Source: Sideroxydans sp. CL21
Lineage (GTDB): Bacteria; Pseudomonadota; Gammaproteobacteria; Burkholderiales; Gallionellaceae
Length of the DNA: 64,000 bases
Direction: 5' to 3'
Assembly: GCF_902459525.1 (NCBI RefSeq)
Contig: NZ_LR699166.1
Location: 1,438,501 to 1,502,500 of the forward strand
Shown here: positions 9,562-19,161 of the stretch, piece by piece
Layout of the letters: every line of letters starts with the position of its first letter
Numbering within the stretch: position 1 is the first letter of the stretch
The notes under the pieces: model-generated
The model's database searches: none
The model's input: the letters and a program-made list of their open reading frames with translations, nothing else
Told to the model about the DNA's origin: nothing
Made by a program: the position numbers and the translations under genes

Positions 9562-11100
9562 ATGAGTTTCTGGGAAAACATGATGGGCTTCTTCTGGAGC
9601 GACATATCCTTCCCGTTGCTGCTCATGGTGCTGTGCCTCACGGTCCTGCTTGCACATTTCCGCCGCGAAGACCGGCCCAGCCTCGTCAACACGGTGAGTT
9701 TCTTCATTGTTTGCCTGTTCGGACAATTCGTCAGTGCGGTGTTGCATGCACTCGAGCATTTGCGTGCCGCGGACGTCACGCATGAAGTTTTCGTCATCGG
9801 TGCGGGGATTGCGGTCATCCGCCTGTGGGGGCTGTTGGTGTTCCGTACCGTGCTGCCTGCGGTCAAGCTCAGCCTGCCGCGCATCACCGAAGATATCTTC
9901 GTCATCGTTGCCTATGTCGCGTGGTTCATGGTGCGCATGCGTTATGCCGGTCTCGATCTGGGCAGCATTCTGGCGACTTCGGCGATGATCACGGCGGTGC
10001 TGGCATTCGCCATGCAGGACACCCTGGGCAATATCCTCGGCGGCCTGGCGCTGCAACTGGACAATTCAATTGAAGTCGGCGACTGGATCAAGGTAGACGA
10101 TATCTCCGGCAAGGTGGTGGACATCCGCTGGCGTTCAACGCTGGTGGAGACGCGCAACTGGGAGACCGTCGTGTTTCCCAACAGTCAGTTGATGAAGAAC
10201 AAGTTTCTGGTGCTGGGTCGGCGTACAGACCAGCCGGTTCAGTTAAGGCGCTGGGTATGGTTCAGCGTGGGGCTGGATGTTGCTCCGACCAAGGTGGTGG
10301 GCGTGGTTGAGGCTTCCGTGCAGCAGACCGAAATCGCCAACGTGGCGAAAAGCCCGATGCCCAGTTGTGTTCTGATGGACATGGACAGCAAGGGATATGC
10401 GCGTTATGCCCTGCGTTATTGGCTGACCGATCTGGTGCTGGACGATCCTACCGACGCCGTCTTGCGCTGGCATATCATGACCGCTTTGCAGCGTGCGGGT
10501 ATCAAGCTGGCAGTGGAAGAGCACAGCGTCCATATCACCAAGGAAAACGAGAAATACGATGAAGCGGTGCGGCAACGCGAAGTGCAATTGCGCATCAAGA
10601 CATTGCGCCGGGTCGAGTTGTTTTCGCAGCTCAACGACGCCGAATACAAGGGGCTGGCCGAGCGTCTGCGGTATTCCCCCTTTGCTCGCGGCAATATCAT
10701 CACAAGACAGGGTGACGAGCGCTCACAATGGTTGTACATCGTCATCAACGGCGAGGCCGATGTTTTTGTCGACCTGCCCAATGGCAAACGCCGCACCGTG
10801 CGCACGCTGGGGCATGGCGATTTCTTCGGCGAAATGGGGCTGATGACGGGTGCGCCGCGTTCCGCATCGGTCATCGCCAAAACCGACGTGGAGTGTTATC
10901 GCATCGACAAGGAGGTGGTTGAAGAATTGTTGCAGGCGCGCCCGGGTATCGCCGAAGAGATATCTCACATTCTGGTTGCGCGACGCGCGGAACTCGATGT
11001 CGCATTGCAGAATTTTGATGCAACCGGTGCGCATAAGGACTTGTCACAGCAGCGTATTGAGATACTCGCCACAATCAAGCGCTTCTTTTCGCTTGGTTGA
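9562..11100 (+). CDS. MscS-family mechanosensitive channel with cyclic-nucleotide-binding domain
   Basis: 512 residues. About five membrane helices within residues 9-170, the last forming the MscS pore region (FAMQDTLGNILGGLALQL), then the MscS beta domain (VGDWIKVDDISGKVVDIRWR, VVFPNSQLMKN). From about residue 346 a Crp-type cNMP-binding domain follows, with GDFFGEMGLMTGAPRSASV, a good match to the phosphate-binding cassette including the Arg. This suggests a channel gated by tension and/or a nucleotide such as cAMP or c-di-GMP. ATG 9562 follows GAAGAGGA; upstream extensions overlap the previous gene. Confidence 0.9.
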   Translation: MSFWENMMGFFWSDISFPLLLMVLCLTVLLAHFRREDRPSLVNTVSFFIVCLFGQFVSAVLHALEHLRAADVTHEVFVIGAGIAVIRLWGLLVFRTVLPAVKLSLPRITEDIFVIVAYVAWFMVRMRYAGLDLGSILATSAMITAVLAFAMQDTLGNILGGLALQLDNSIEVGDWIKVDDISGKVVDIRWRSTLVETRNWETVVFPNSQLMKNKFLVLGRRTDQPVQLRRWVWFSVGLDVAPTKVVGVVEASVQQTEIANVAKSPMPSCVLMDMDSKGYARYALRYWLTDLVLDDPTDAVLRWHIMTALQRAGIKLAVEEHSVHITKENEKYDEAVRQREVQLRIKTLRRVELFSQLNDAEYKGLAERLRYSPFARGNIITRQGDERSQWLYIVINGEADVFVDLPNGKRRTVRTLGHGDFFGEMGLMTGAPRSASVIAKTDVECYRIDKEVVEELLQARPGIAEEISHILVARRAELDVALQNFDATGAHKDLSQQRIEILATIKRFFSLG

Positions 11101-11181
11101 ATGCCTCACCAAAATTTAGGGCTTAATTCGCGGGGCGGCTTCCTGTATCATTCGCACCCGGACAACACGGATTTAGTGCAG

Positions 11182-12150
11182 ATGAAAGTTACCTTTCTGG
11201 ATTTCGAACAGTCGGTCTCCGAACTGGAAAACAAGATCGAGCAGTTGCGATATGTGCAGGACGACTCCGCGCTCGATATCTCCGACGAGATCGGCAGGCT
11301 GCAAAAGAAAAGCCAATCGCTGACCAAGGATATCTATGCCAAGCTCACACCGTGGCAGATATCGCAGGTTTCGCGCCACCCGCAGCGCCCCTACACGCTG
11401 GATTACATCCAGCATCTGTTCACCGACTTCGAAGAATTGCACGGCGATCGCAACTACGCGGACGATCCGGCCATCGTCGGCGGTCTGGCCCGTTTCAACG
11501 GCCAGAGCGTGATGGTGATCGGCCATCAGAAAGGCCGCGATACCAAGGAACGCCAATACCGCAATTTCGGCATGCCGCGTCCCGAAGGCTATCGCAAGGC
11601 GATGCGCCTGATGCGTCTGGCCGAAAAGTTCGGCATCCCGATCATGACCTTCATCGACACCCCGGGCGCCTATCCCGGTGTGGGTGCGGAAGAGCGCGGG
11701 CAGTCCGAAGCCATCGGCAAGAATCTGTATGTGATGGCGGAGCTCAAAGTGCCCATTATTTGCACCATCATCGGCGAGGGCGGCTCAGGCGGCGCGCTGG
11801 CTATCGCGGTAGGAGATGCGATGCTGATGCTGCAATATGCGACTTACTCCGTCATTTCACCGGAAGGCTGCGCTTCCATCCTGTGGAAGAGCGCGGACAA
11901 AGCCCCGGATGCCGCGGAGACGCTGGGTATCACGGCGACACGTCTGAAGACGCTGGGTCTGGTCGACAAGATTATCAGCGAACCTTTGGGCGGCGCGCAC
12001 CGCGACTATCCGGCAATGATGCAGTCGCTGAAGAAGGCTTTGCAGGACACGCTCAAGCAAGTGCAATCTCAAACCACGGATGAGATGCTGCAAACGCGCT
12101 TCAGCCGCTTGATGAGCTATGGCAAGTTCAAGGAAATCGAGCTTAGCTGA
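11182..12150 (+). CDS. accA: Acetyl-CoA carboxylase carboxyltransferase subunit alpha
   Basis: 322 residues, normal for AccA (about 319). Starts [12 protein letters not shown], the usual N-terminus with a helical region, then the crotonase-like core: [45 protein letters not shown] and [11 protein letters not shown], the last two carrying the oxyanion-hole glycines. With AccD it transfers CO2 from biotin to acetyl-CoA in fatty acid synthesis. A longer frame opens at 11101, but the conserved N-terminus fixes the start at 11182. It overlaps tilS by 32 nt. Confidence 0.95.
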   Translation: MKVTFLDFEQSVSELENKIEQLRYVQDDSALDISDEIGRLQKKSQSLTKDIYAKLTPWQISQVSRHPQRPYTLDYIQHLFTDFEELHGDRNYADDPAIVGGLARFNGQSVMVIGHQKGRDTKERQYRNFGMPRPEGYRKAMRLMRLAEKFGIPIMTFIDTPGAYPGVGAEERGQSEAIGKNLYVMAELKVPIICTIIGEGGSGGALAIAVGDAMLMLQYATYSVISPEGCASILWKSADKAPDAAETLGITATRLKTLGLVDKIISEPLGGAHRDYPAMMQSLKKALQDTLKQVQSQTTDEMLQTRFSRLMSYGKFKEIELS

Positions 12151-13522
12151 CACCGTCGCGGCGCGCCTGGCGCCGCTTCTTCCCAGACACAGTCAAATCC
12201 TCATTGGCTTGAGCGGCGGCATGGATTCCGTCGTGCTGCTGCATATGCTGCACACCCTTGCGCCGCGCTTCGATTGGCAGCTTTCCGCCTTGCATGTCCA
12301 TCACGGCATCAGTCCGAACGCCGATGCGTGGGCGGATTTCTGCTCCGGGCTTTGCATGCGGCTCAATATTCCTTTGCACATCGAACGCGTCGATATCTCC
12401 CGGTTGCAAGCCGATCACGGTATCGAAGCCGCTGCGCGCAAGCTGCGTCATGCTGCGTTCGCCAGGCAAAAAAGCGACTTCGTTGCGCTGGCGCATCATG
12501 CCGACGACCAGGCGGAAACGTTGTTATTGCAACTGTTGCGCGGCGCGGGTATCAGGGGTGTAGCGGCAATGCCTGTCCTGAGCAAAGTCGAAGGGCCTGT
12601 CCTGAGCAAAGTCGAAGGGCCTGTCCTGAGCAAGGTCGAAGGGTCCCTGCTCAAGCCGACTCCTGCCCCTGCAACCTTGCGTCCTTTGCTGGATATCCCG
12701 CGCAGCGCGTTGACCGAATACGCAAGGCAACACGGGCTGCACTGGGTTGAAGACGAGAGCAATGCCGACGACTACTACCCGCGCAATTTCCTGAGGCATC
12801 GTCTGCTGCCTCTGCTGGAACGGCGATTCCCTGCCTACCGCGACACGTTGGCGCGTAGCGCACAACACTTCGCGGAAGCGGGAGAATTGCTGGATGAGTT
12901 GGCACTGCAGGACATGCAAGGCTCGGGGGATGCCGTGGCTCTTGATGTCGCCCGTTTGCGGGCACTTCCGCATGCCCGTGCCAAAAATCTGTTGCGCTAT
13001 TTTTTGCATAGGCAGTACGCATCCATGCCGCATGCCGCCCAACTCGATGACATGCTGCACCAGTTATGCGATGCGCGTGAAGATGCGGCGATATGTGTCG
13101 AGTTCGGACGCTGGCAGCTGCGTCGTTACCAAGGCAAGGTCTATGTAACAGACGTCCGGGATCCGTTCGACCCAAATCTGGTGATGACGTGGAACGGAGA
13201 GGCAGAATTGCGATGGTCTGCGCTTAACCGTGTCATTGGCTTCAGTCATGTTCAAGGGAAGGGCATCAGCTATGCAAAGTTGCAGCATGGACCGGTGACA
13301 CTGCGCTTGCGCAGCGGAAGTGAATCGTTGCGTCCTTCTGCCGCCGCCGCAACGCGCAGTTTGAAAAATCTGCTACAGGAGCATCATGTCCCACCCTGGC
13401 AGCGCGAACGCTTGCCCCTGCTGTATTGCGGGGATGAATTGGTGTGCGTGGTGGGGGTCGCCATCCATGCCGATTATCAAGCCGAACCGGGCGAGGCAGG
13501 TGTGTTGGTGTCTTTGGACTAA
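12119..13522 (+). CDS. tilS: tRNA(Ile)-lysidine synthetase TilS, with repeat insertion
   Basis: 467 residues. PP-loop ATPase motif [17 protein letters not shown] near the N-terminus, conserved [12 protein letters not shown] and [19 protein letters not shown], then LRPLLDIPR and [21 protein letters not shown], with substrate-binding domains after it. It modifies C34 of the AUA-reading tRNA-Ile to lysidine and is essential in most bacteria. Three copies of an 8-residue unit (PVLSKVEG) sit between GVAAMP and the LRPLL segment, where other TilS proteins have a variable loop, so the enzyme is probably functional. The start at 12119 lies inside accA; no better start exists before the PP-loop. Confidence 0.92.
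   Translation: MASSRKSSLADTVAARLAPLLPRHSQILIGLSGGMDSVVLLHMLHTLAPRFDWQLSALHVHHGISPNADAWADFCSGLCMRLNIPLHIERVDISRLQADHGIEAAARKLRHAAFARQKSDFVALAHHADDQAETLLLQLLRGAGIRGVAAMPVLSKVEGPVLSKVEGPVLSKVEGSLLKPTPAPATLRPLLDIPRSALTEYARQHGLHWVEDESNADDYYPRNFLRHRLLPLLERRFPAYRDTLARSAQHFAEAGELLDELALQDMQGSGDAVALDVARLRALPHARAKNLLRYFLHRQYASMPHAAQLDDMLHQLCDAREDAAICVEFGRWQLRRYQGKVYVTDVRDPFDPNLVMTWNGEAELRWSALNRVIGFSHVQGKGISYAKLQHGPVTLRLRSGSESLRPSAAAATRSLKNLLQEHHVPPWQRERLPLLYCGDELVCVVGVAIHADYQAEPGEAGVLVSLD
12572..12643 (+). repeat. Three tandem 24-bp repeats inside tilS
   Basis: Copies at 12572-12595, 12596-12619 and 12620-12643; the first two are identical and the third differs at one base (AAAG to AAGG). The unit contains CCTGAGCAAAGTCGAAGG, of the dispersed CCTGAG..GTCGAAGG family of extragenic repeats found in many proteobacteria. 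24 bp keeps the frame open and adds 24 residues to TilS. Confidence 0.92.
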
Positions 13523-13588
13523 TTGGAATATGATTCCGCCGACAAAAAATTGCAGTGCCGGAACCTAAAATTTATCAGGGAGAGAACT

Positions 13589-14590
13589 ATGAAAATCATA
13601 AGCGCATTGTGCAGTGTATTGTTGTTGAGTCTGTCTCTGGCTGCATCTGCCGATCCCATCATCATCAAATTCAGTCACGTCGTTGCAAACAATACGCCCA
13701 AGGGCAAAGCGTCGGATTTTTTCGCCAAACGGGCAGCAGAGTTAACCAAGGGGAAAGTCAAGGTTGAGGTCTACCCCAACAGTTCCCTGTACAAGGACAA
13801 GGAAGAGATGGAAGCGCTGCAAATCGGCGCGGTACAGATGCTGGCACCGTCCCTGGCGAAGTTCGGCCCGCTCGGCGTCAAGGAATTCGAGGCCTTCGAT
13901 ATTCCTTTCATCTTCGACAACTACGCAGAGCTGCACAAGATCACACAGGGGCCGATCGGAGCCAGCCTGCTGGCCAAGCTGGAACCCAAGGGCATCAAGG
14001 GGCTGGCCTTCTGGGATAACGGCTTCAAGTCTTTTTCGGCGAATACGCCCATAAGGACGCCTGCCGACCTCAAGGGCAAGAAGATGCGCATCCAGTCTTC
14101 CAAGGTGCTCGAAGAAGAGATGCGATCGGTAGGTGCAATTCCCCAGGTGATCGCTTTCTCCGAGGTCTATCAGGCATTGTCGACCGGTGTGGTGGACGGT
14201 ACCGAAAATCCGATCTCCAATTTCTACACGCAGAAGATGAACGAAGTTCAGAAATATCTGACGTTGACCAATCACGGTTACCTGGGCTATGCGGTGATCG
14301 TCAACAAGAAGTTCTGGGACGGTTTGCCGCCTGACATACGCGGCGAACTTGAACAGGCGATGAAGGAAGCGACCGATTACGCCAACAAGATCGCTCAGGA
14401 AGAAAACGATACCGCGCTGGAAGAGGTCAAGAAGAGCGGCAAGACAACAGTCTATACGCCGACCAAGGAAGAAAGAATGGCGTTCAAGAAGGCAATGGCA
14501 CCCGTTCACATCAAGATGGCAGATCGCGTCGGCAGCGACTTGCTGCAGTCTATCTACAAAGAGACCGGCACTGATCCGAGCAAGCTGTAA
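13589..14590 (+). CDS. dctP: TRAP transporter periplasmic solute-binding protein (DctP family)
   Basis: 333 residues with a clear Sec signal peptide (MKIISALCSVLLLSLSLAASA). The mature protein begins with DPIIIKFSHVVANNTPKGK, typical of DctP C4-dicarboxylate binding proteins. LKGKKMRIQSSKVLEEEM and VYQALSTGVVDGTENPISN carry the region with the Arg that clamps the substrate carboxylate and the conserved E-N-P motif. ATG 13589 follows AGGGAGAGA. The binding protein hands C4-dicarboxylates or related organic acids to DctQM; the exact ligand cannot be read from sequence. Confidence 0.92.
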   Translation: MKIISALCSVLLLSLSLAASADPIIIKFSHVVANNTPKGKASDFFAKRAAELTKGKVKVEVYPNSSLYKDKEEMEALQIGAVQMLAPSLAKFGPLGVKEFEAFDIPFIFDNYAELHKITQGPIGASLLAKLEPKGIKGLAFWDNGFKSFSANTPIRTPADLKGKKMRIQSSKVLEEEMRSVGAIPQVIAFSEVYQALSTGVVDGTENPISNFYTQKMNEVQKYLTLTNHGYLGYAVIVNKKFWDGLPPDIRGELEQAMKEATDYANKIAQEENDTALEEVKKSGKTTVYTPTKEERMAFKKAMAPVHIKMADRVGSDLLQSIYKETGTDPSKL

Positions 14591-14598
14591 TCATCGGT

Positions 14599-14633
14599 TG
14601 CCATGCGCGTCTGTGTTCTTCGGCAGCATGGCA
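14599..14633 (+). other. Intercistronic stem-loop between dctP and dctQ
   Basis: TGCCATGC (14599-14606) pairs with GCATGGCA (14626-14633) around a 19-nt loop, with partly matching flanks. No T-run follows, so it is more likely an mRNA-stabilising or partly terminating hairpin. It could let the binding protein be made in excess over the permease. Confidence 0.5.
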
Positions 14634-14681
14634 CCGGAATCAGTCTCATAGACTTGCAGCAGATGAGGGGGAGCATCGTTC

Positions 14682-15389
14682 GTGAAATTTCTTGATCATC
14701 TTGAGGAATGGTTGATTTCCTTTCTCATGGCCGGAGCGACATTGATCATTTTCGTCTCCGTCGTCCATCGTTACGCAGCCGGCCTTAGCATTCCCATCGT
14801 TCAGGATTGGCTTCTGGGCATCAACTTCTCCTGGGCGCAGGAACTCACCATCATCATGTTCGTCTGGATGGCCAAGTTCGGGGCCGCTTACGGCGTGCGT
14901 ACCGGCATCCACGTCGGTGTAGACGTGCTGATCAACCGGCTGGACGAAAAGATGCGCGCCAAGTTCATCGTTTTCGGCCTGCTGGCCGGAATGCTGTTCA
15001 CCGGCATCGTGGCTACGCTGGGTGCCTACTTTGTCTGGGAGAACGGCGCCCACCACGCGTATCTTGGCCTGATCGGCAGCCCGTTTGGCGATGTGCCGGA
15101 GGGGCCTACGACGCCGGACCTGGAGTGGCCGACCTGGATGGTTTATTCGGCGATTCCGCTCGGCACCGGTCTGATGTGTTTCCGTTTTCTGCAAGTGTTG
15201 GTCGTTTTTCTCAAGACCGGCGACTTGCCGCATCATGATCACGGACACGTTGACGGCCTTGAAGATGATGAAACGCCGGTCGATATCAATGTGTATGCGA
15301 TGGGTGACAATCTTCATCCGGCTGATCTTGAACATCCTGTAGACGGCATTGGGCGTCATCGTGACAACAAGGATGACAAACCGGAATGA
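14682..15389 (+). CDS. dctQ: TRAP transporter small permease subunit DctQ
   Basis: 235 residues, with four predicted membrane helices (about 10-32, 50-70, 90-115 and 145-170) and the motif FSWAQELTIIMFVWMAKFGAA, the E-L..W-F-GA pattern of DctQ. An acidic and His-rich cytoplasmic tail (HHDHGHVDGLEDDE) extends beyond the usual DctQ length and could bind metal; this is speculative. It starts with GTG 14682 after a strong GAGGGGGA. The stop overlaps dctM (ATGA). Confidence 0.9.
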   Translation: MKFLDHLEEWLISFLMAGATLIIFVSVVHRYAAGLSIPIVQDWLLGINFSWAQELTIIMFVWMAKFGAAYGVRTGIHVGVDVLINRLDEKMRAKFIVFGLLAGMLFTGIVATLGAYFVWENGAHHAYLGLIGSPFGDVPEGPTTPDLEWPTWMVYSAIPLGTGLMCFRFLQVLVVFLKTGDLPHHDHGHVDGLEDDETPVDINVYAMGDNLHPADLEHPVDGIGRHRDNKDDKPE

Positions 15390-16669
15390 ACGCCTCGATC
15401 ATTTTCATACTGCTGTTGGGGCTCATGCTGACCGGGATGCCGATCTCGATTTCGCTTGGTCTAACCGTACTCAGTTTTCTGTTCATGTTCACGCAGGTTC
15501 CGATCGAGTCGGTTGCGCTTAAACTGTTCACGGGTATTGAGAATTTCGAGATCATGGCGATCCCGTTCTTCATTCTTGCCGGCAATTTTCTCACCCACGG
15601 CGGCGTGGCGAAACGCATGATCCGCTTCGCCTCGTCCATGGTGGGCCACCTGTACGGCGGTCTCGGCTTGTCCGGAGTGCTGGCGTGTGCCTTGTTCGCG
15701 GCGATCTCGGGTTCTTCGCCGGCAACGGTGGTGGCGATCGGCTCGATCCTGTTGCCGGCGATGGTCAAGGCCGGTTTTCCCAAAAAATTCGGGGCCGGCA
15801 TCATCACCACTTCGGGGGCGCTCGGTATCCTGATTCCGCCTTCGATCGTGATGGTCATGTACGCGGTGGCGACCAACACCTCGGTCGGAGCCCTGTTCAT
15901 GGCGGGCGTCGTGCCAGGTATCGTTCTGGCCTGTATCCTGGGCGGTGTAACTTATTATCGGGCGAGGAAATTCAACTATCCGCGCTTGCAGAAGGCAAGT
16001 TGGGCCGAGCGACTGAAGGCATTCCGCGAATCGGTATGGGGTTTGCTGTTGATCGTGATCGTCATGGGCGGCATCTACATGGGCTTGTTCACGCCGACTG
16101 AAGCGGCGGCGATGAGCGCGGTCTATGCCTTTTTTGTGGCGGTCTTTGTTTACAAAGATTTGAGTATCAAGGACGTGCCCCGGGTGCTGCTCAATTCGGC
16201 CAATATGTCCGCGATGCTGCTCTATATCATCACCAACGCCATGCTCTTCTCGTTCATCCTGACCAACGAAAACATCCCGCAGGCTTTGGCGAACTGGATG
16301 CTGGGCAACGGCCTGGGCATGATCACTTTCCTGCTTGCATGTAATGTCATCCTGCTTCTCGCCGGAAATTTCATGGAGCCGTCATCCATCGTATTGATCT
16401 TTGCACCGATCCTGTTCCCGGTGGCGATGAAGCTGGGGATCGATCCGGTGCACTTCGGCATCATCATGGTGGTGAACATGGAAGTCGGGATGTGCCATCC
16501 GCCGGTCGGCCTTAATCTCTATGTCGCGTCTGGCATTGCAAAAATGGGGATTACCGAGCTGACCGTCGCGGTCTGGCCGTGGCTGCTCTCCATGCTGGGC
16601 TTCCTGTTGCTGGTTACCTATTGGCCGGCATTGTCGCTGTGGTTCCCGAGATTGGTCGGTGCAATGTAA
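15386..16669 (+). CDS. dctM: TRAP transporter large permease subunit DctM
   Basis: 427 residues, the standard length, with about twelve hydrophobic segments. Family motifs include GMPISISLGLTVL, FEIMAIPFFILAGNF, FAAISGSSPATVVAIGSILLPAM and LGILIPPSIVMVMY. Forms the Na+-driven membrane channel with DctQ for uptake of the ligand bound by DctP. Last gene of the dctPQM operon. Confidence 0.94.
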   Translation: MNASIIFILLLGLMLTGMPISISLGLTVLSFLFMFTQVPIESVALKLFTGIENFEIMAIPFFILAGNFLTHGGVAKRMIRFASSMVGHLYGGLGLSGVLACALFAAISGSSPATVVAIGSILLPAMVKAGFPKKFGAGIITTSGALGILIPPSIVMVMYAVATNTSVGALFMAGVVPGIVLACILGGVTYYRARKFNYPRLQKASWAERLKAFRESVWGLLLIVIVMGGIYMGLFTPTEAAAMSAVYAFFVAVFVYKDLSIKDVPRVLLNSANMSAMLLYIITNAMLFSFILTNENIPQALANWMLGNGLGMITFLLACNVILLLAGNFMEPSSIVLIFAPILFPVAMKLGIDPVHFGIIMVVNMEVGMCHPPVGLNLYVASGIAKMGITELTVAVWPWLLSMLGFLLLVTYWPALSLWFPRLVGAM

Positions 16670-16806
16670 CGATACAGAACCGGCCAATCAGCTCGAACCT
16701 GTTTCATGTCCGGGAAAGCTGCCGAATCGACTGAAATTCATCGCAAGCGCCGTCTTGTAAAGAGCCTGATCATGATGCCAGCCCTTGATTGGAAGCGATG
16801 CTGCCC

Positions 16807-16836
16807 TGCGACAGGGTAGCCAAATCCTGATAGAAT
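16807..16836 (+). promoter_or_regulatory. Possible sigma70 promoter of ndk
   Basis: TAGAAT at 16831-16836 is a good -10 element 46 nt before the ndk start. The -35 at the correct distance (about TGCGAC, 16807-16812) is poor, so this rests mainly on the -10. Confidence 0.35.
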
Positions 16837-16881
16837 CGCGCCCTCAGAATTTTCTGAAGCACATTCATTTTGGAGAGAAGC

Positions 16882-17307
16882 ATGGCCGTCGAACGTACCC
16901 TTTCAATCATCAAACCCGATGCCGTGGCGAAGAACGTCATCGGCCAGATTTATTCCCGTTTTGAGGGCGCAGGCCTGAAGATCGTGGCAGCACGCATGAC
17001 ACAACTGTCGCGCGCCGAAGCGGAAGGTTTCTATGCGGTGCATCGCGCTCGCCCTTTCTTCAACGACCTGGTGAACTTCATGATCTCCGGCCCGGTGATG
17101 ATCCAGGTGCTGCAAGGCGAAGGCGCCATCCTGAAAAATCGTGACCTGATGGGCGCGACCGATCCGAAGAAAGCCGACAAGGGCACCATTCGTGCGGACT
17201 TTGCCGACAGCATCGACGCCAATGCGGTACACGGCTCCGACGCGGCTGAAACTGCAGCAGTCGAGATTGCCTATTTCTTCCCGGCGCTGAACGTTTATTC
17301 GCGCTAA
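16882..17307 (+). CDS. ndk: Nucleoside diphosphate kinase
   Basis: 141 residues. [13 protein letters not shown] near the N-terminus, [15 protein letters not shown] (nucleotide-binding Arg) and the active-site segment [12 protein letters not shown] with phospho-His H117. Balances NTP pools by ping-pong phosphate transfer. ATG 16882 follows TGGAGAGA at good spacing; an upstream in-frame ATG at 16870 would add MERS and overlaps that ribosome site. First gene of the run to der. Confidence 0.96.
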   Translation: MAVERTLSIIKPDAVAKNVIGQIYSRFEGAGLKIVAARMTQLSRAEAEGFYAVHRARPFFNDLVNFMISGPVMIQVLQGEGAILKNRDLMGATDPKKADKGTIRADFADSIDANAVHGSDAAETAAVEIAYFFPALNVYSR

Positions 17308-17317
17308 GTTGTTACCG

Positions 17318-18400
17318 ATGAAGCAAAACCTCCTCGATTTTGAACCGGCAGCAATGACCGCATGGTTTGCGGAACACGGCGAAAAGCCGTTCCGCGCCAA
17401 GCAAGTGTTACGCTGGATATACAAAAGCGGGGAGTCCGATTTCGATGCGATGAGCGATCTGGCGATCTCTCTTCGCGAAAAACTCAAGCAGATCGCCTGC
17501 ATACAAACTCCCAAAGTGATGAAGGAAGAAATCGCTTCCGACGGGACATGCAAATGGTTGCTGGATGTGGGCACGGGCAATGCAGTTGAGACCGTGTATA
17601 TCCCTGAAGAGGATCGCGGAACATTATGCGTCTCGACGCAAGCCGGATGCGCCCTTGATTGCTCCTTCTGTTCTACAGGCAAGCAGGGCTTCAACCGCAA
17701 CCTGTCGACCGCCGAGATCATCGGCCAAGTGTGGTGGGCAAACCATGAACTTGGCAAAAATGCCGACGGCAATTGGCCCATCACTAACGTGGTCATGATG
17801 GGCATGGGCGAGCCATTGTTGAATTTCGACAATACCGTCAGCGCCTTGCGCCTGATGCTGGACGACAATGCCTACGGCTTGTCGCGTCGCCGCGTGACGG
17901 TTTCCACTTCCGGCGTGGTGCCCGCGATGGACAGGCTGCGTGACGCATGCCCGGTGGCGCTGGCGGTTTCCCTGCATGCGCCGAACGATGCGTTGCGCAA
18001 TGTGCTGGTGCCGATCAACCAGAAATACCCGCTGAGCGAATTGATGGCGGCTTGCCTGCGCTATCTGGAAAAGGCTCCGCGCGATTTTGTGACGTTCGAA
18101 TACGTGATGCTGGCGGGGGTGAACGATAGCGTGCAACATGCGCGCGAGCTGATCGAGCTGGTGCGCGCGGTGCCGTGCAAATTCAACCTGATCCCGTTCA
18201 ATCCTTTCCCGCAGGCGCCATATCAGCGTTCCGACATGCAGACAGTGTTGCGTTTTCGCGATGTGTTGATGCAGGCAAATATCGTTACCACCATACGCAA
18301 GGTGCGCGGCGACGATATCGCGGCAGCTTGCGGACAGTTGGCAGGGCAGGTGCAGGACAAGACAAAACGAACACATCGATTGATTGAGGTGAGCCAATGA
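17318..18400 (+). CDS. rlmN: Dual-specificity 23S rRNA/tRNA (adenine-C2) methyltransferase RlmN
   Basis: 360 residues. Radical SAM cluster motif CALDCSFC with C111, C115 and C118, plus [14 protein letters not shown] at the N-terminus and [12 protein letters not shown] in the SAM-binding region. Methylates A2503 of 23S rRNA and A37 of some tRNAs. It sits 10 nt after ndk, and its stop overlaps the next gene (ATGA). Confidence 0.95.
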   Translation: MKQNLLDFEPAAMTAWFAEHGEKPFRAKQVLRWIYKSGESDFDAMSDLAISLREKLKQIACIQTPKVMKEEIASDGTCKWLLDVGTGNAVETVYIPEEDRGTLCVSTQAGCALDCSFCSTGKQGFNRNLSTAEIIGQVWWANHELGKNADGNWPITNVVMMGMGEPLLNFDNTVSALRLMLDDNAYGLSRRRVTVSTSGVVPAMDRLRDACPVALAVSLHAPNDALRNVLVPINQKYPLSELMAACLRYLEKAPRDFVTFEYVMLAGVNDSVQHARELIELVRAVPCKFNLIPFNPFPQAPYQRSDMQTVLRFRDVLMQANIVTTIRKVRGDDIAAACGQLAGQVQDKTKRTHRLIEVSQ

Positions 18401-19161
18401 AGCTATTCAAACTGTTTCTCCTTGTATCGTTGTTGTCGGCCTGCGCATCGCAAGGGGGCGGTTCCGAAGGTACGCCGCAGGGCGATACGACACGTGCGCA
18501 GAAAATCGCCAGGATACACACCGAGCTGGCGGGCATGTATTACGACCGGGCCCAATATGGCGTGGCCTTGCAGGAGGTGGCGGTGGCGCTGAAGGCGGAT
18601 GCGGGTTTTCCGCAAGCCTATAATGTGCGGGCATTGGTACGGGTGGCGTTGCATGAAAATGACAAGGCGGACGAAGATTTCCAGCACAGCCTGAGACTGG
18701 ATAGCGCGAATTCCGAGACGCACAATAACTATGGATGGTTCCTTTGCCAAAACGGGAATATGAAGGAATCCTTCAAGCAATTCCAGGATGCTTTGAACAA
18801 TCCGCTGTATTCCACGCCGGAAGTGGCTTACGCCAACCTGGGCTTATGCTCAAGGAAGGCGGGGCTGACGAAGGAGGCGGAAAGCAATCTGCAGCGAGCG
18901 CTGGTTCTGCGCCCCGATATGCCGAATGCGTTATATGGTTTGGCGGACTTGAATTATTCCAAAGGAGACTTTGCTGCCGCAAAGTCCTATTTCAATCGCT
19001 TCATGCAGGTAAATGCCGAACCGAATGCCGAACAACTGTGGCTGGCAGTACGTATCGAGCGCAAGATGCATGATCGCAATTCCGAAGCCAGCTATGCCCT
19101 GCAATTGCGCAAGAACTATCCCGATTCCCCCGAAGCCCAACAGTTATCGCAAGGGCAATGA
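18397..19161 (+). CDS. pilF: Type IV pilus pilotin lipoprotein PilF/PilW (TPR)
   Basis: 254 residues. Lipoprotein signal with lipobox LLSAC (Cys16), then about five to six TPR repeats, e.g. [20 protein letters not shown] and [15 protein letters not shown], the latter typical of PilF. Anchored in the outer membrane, it helps PilQ secretin assembly. Position between rlmN and rodZ is conserved in proteobacteria. No pilus genes lie in this window. Confidence 0.9.
   Translation: MKLFKLFLLVSLLSACASQGGGSEGTPQGDTTRAQKIARIHTELAGMYYDRAQYGVALQEVAVALKADAGFPQAYNVRALVRVALHENDKADEDFQHSLRLDSANSETHNNYGWFLCQNGNMKESFKQFQDALNNPLYSTPEVAYANLGLCSRKAGLTKEAESNLQRALVLRPDMPNALYGLADLNYSKGDFAAAKSYFNRFMQVNAEPNAEQLWLAVRIERKMHDRNSEASYALQLRKNYPDSPEAQQLSQGQ

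Noticed and set aside
12572-12643. Tandem repeats as a possible CRISPR array
   Set aside because: Units are directly adjacent with no spacers and lie in frame in a gene; no cas genes are present.
12274-12750. Second frame across the tilS repeats giving ACPEQSRR repeats
   Set aside because: Known by-product of reading the same dispersed repeat in another frame; tilS motifs are continuous in the chosen frame.
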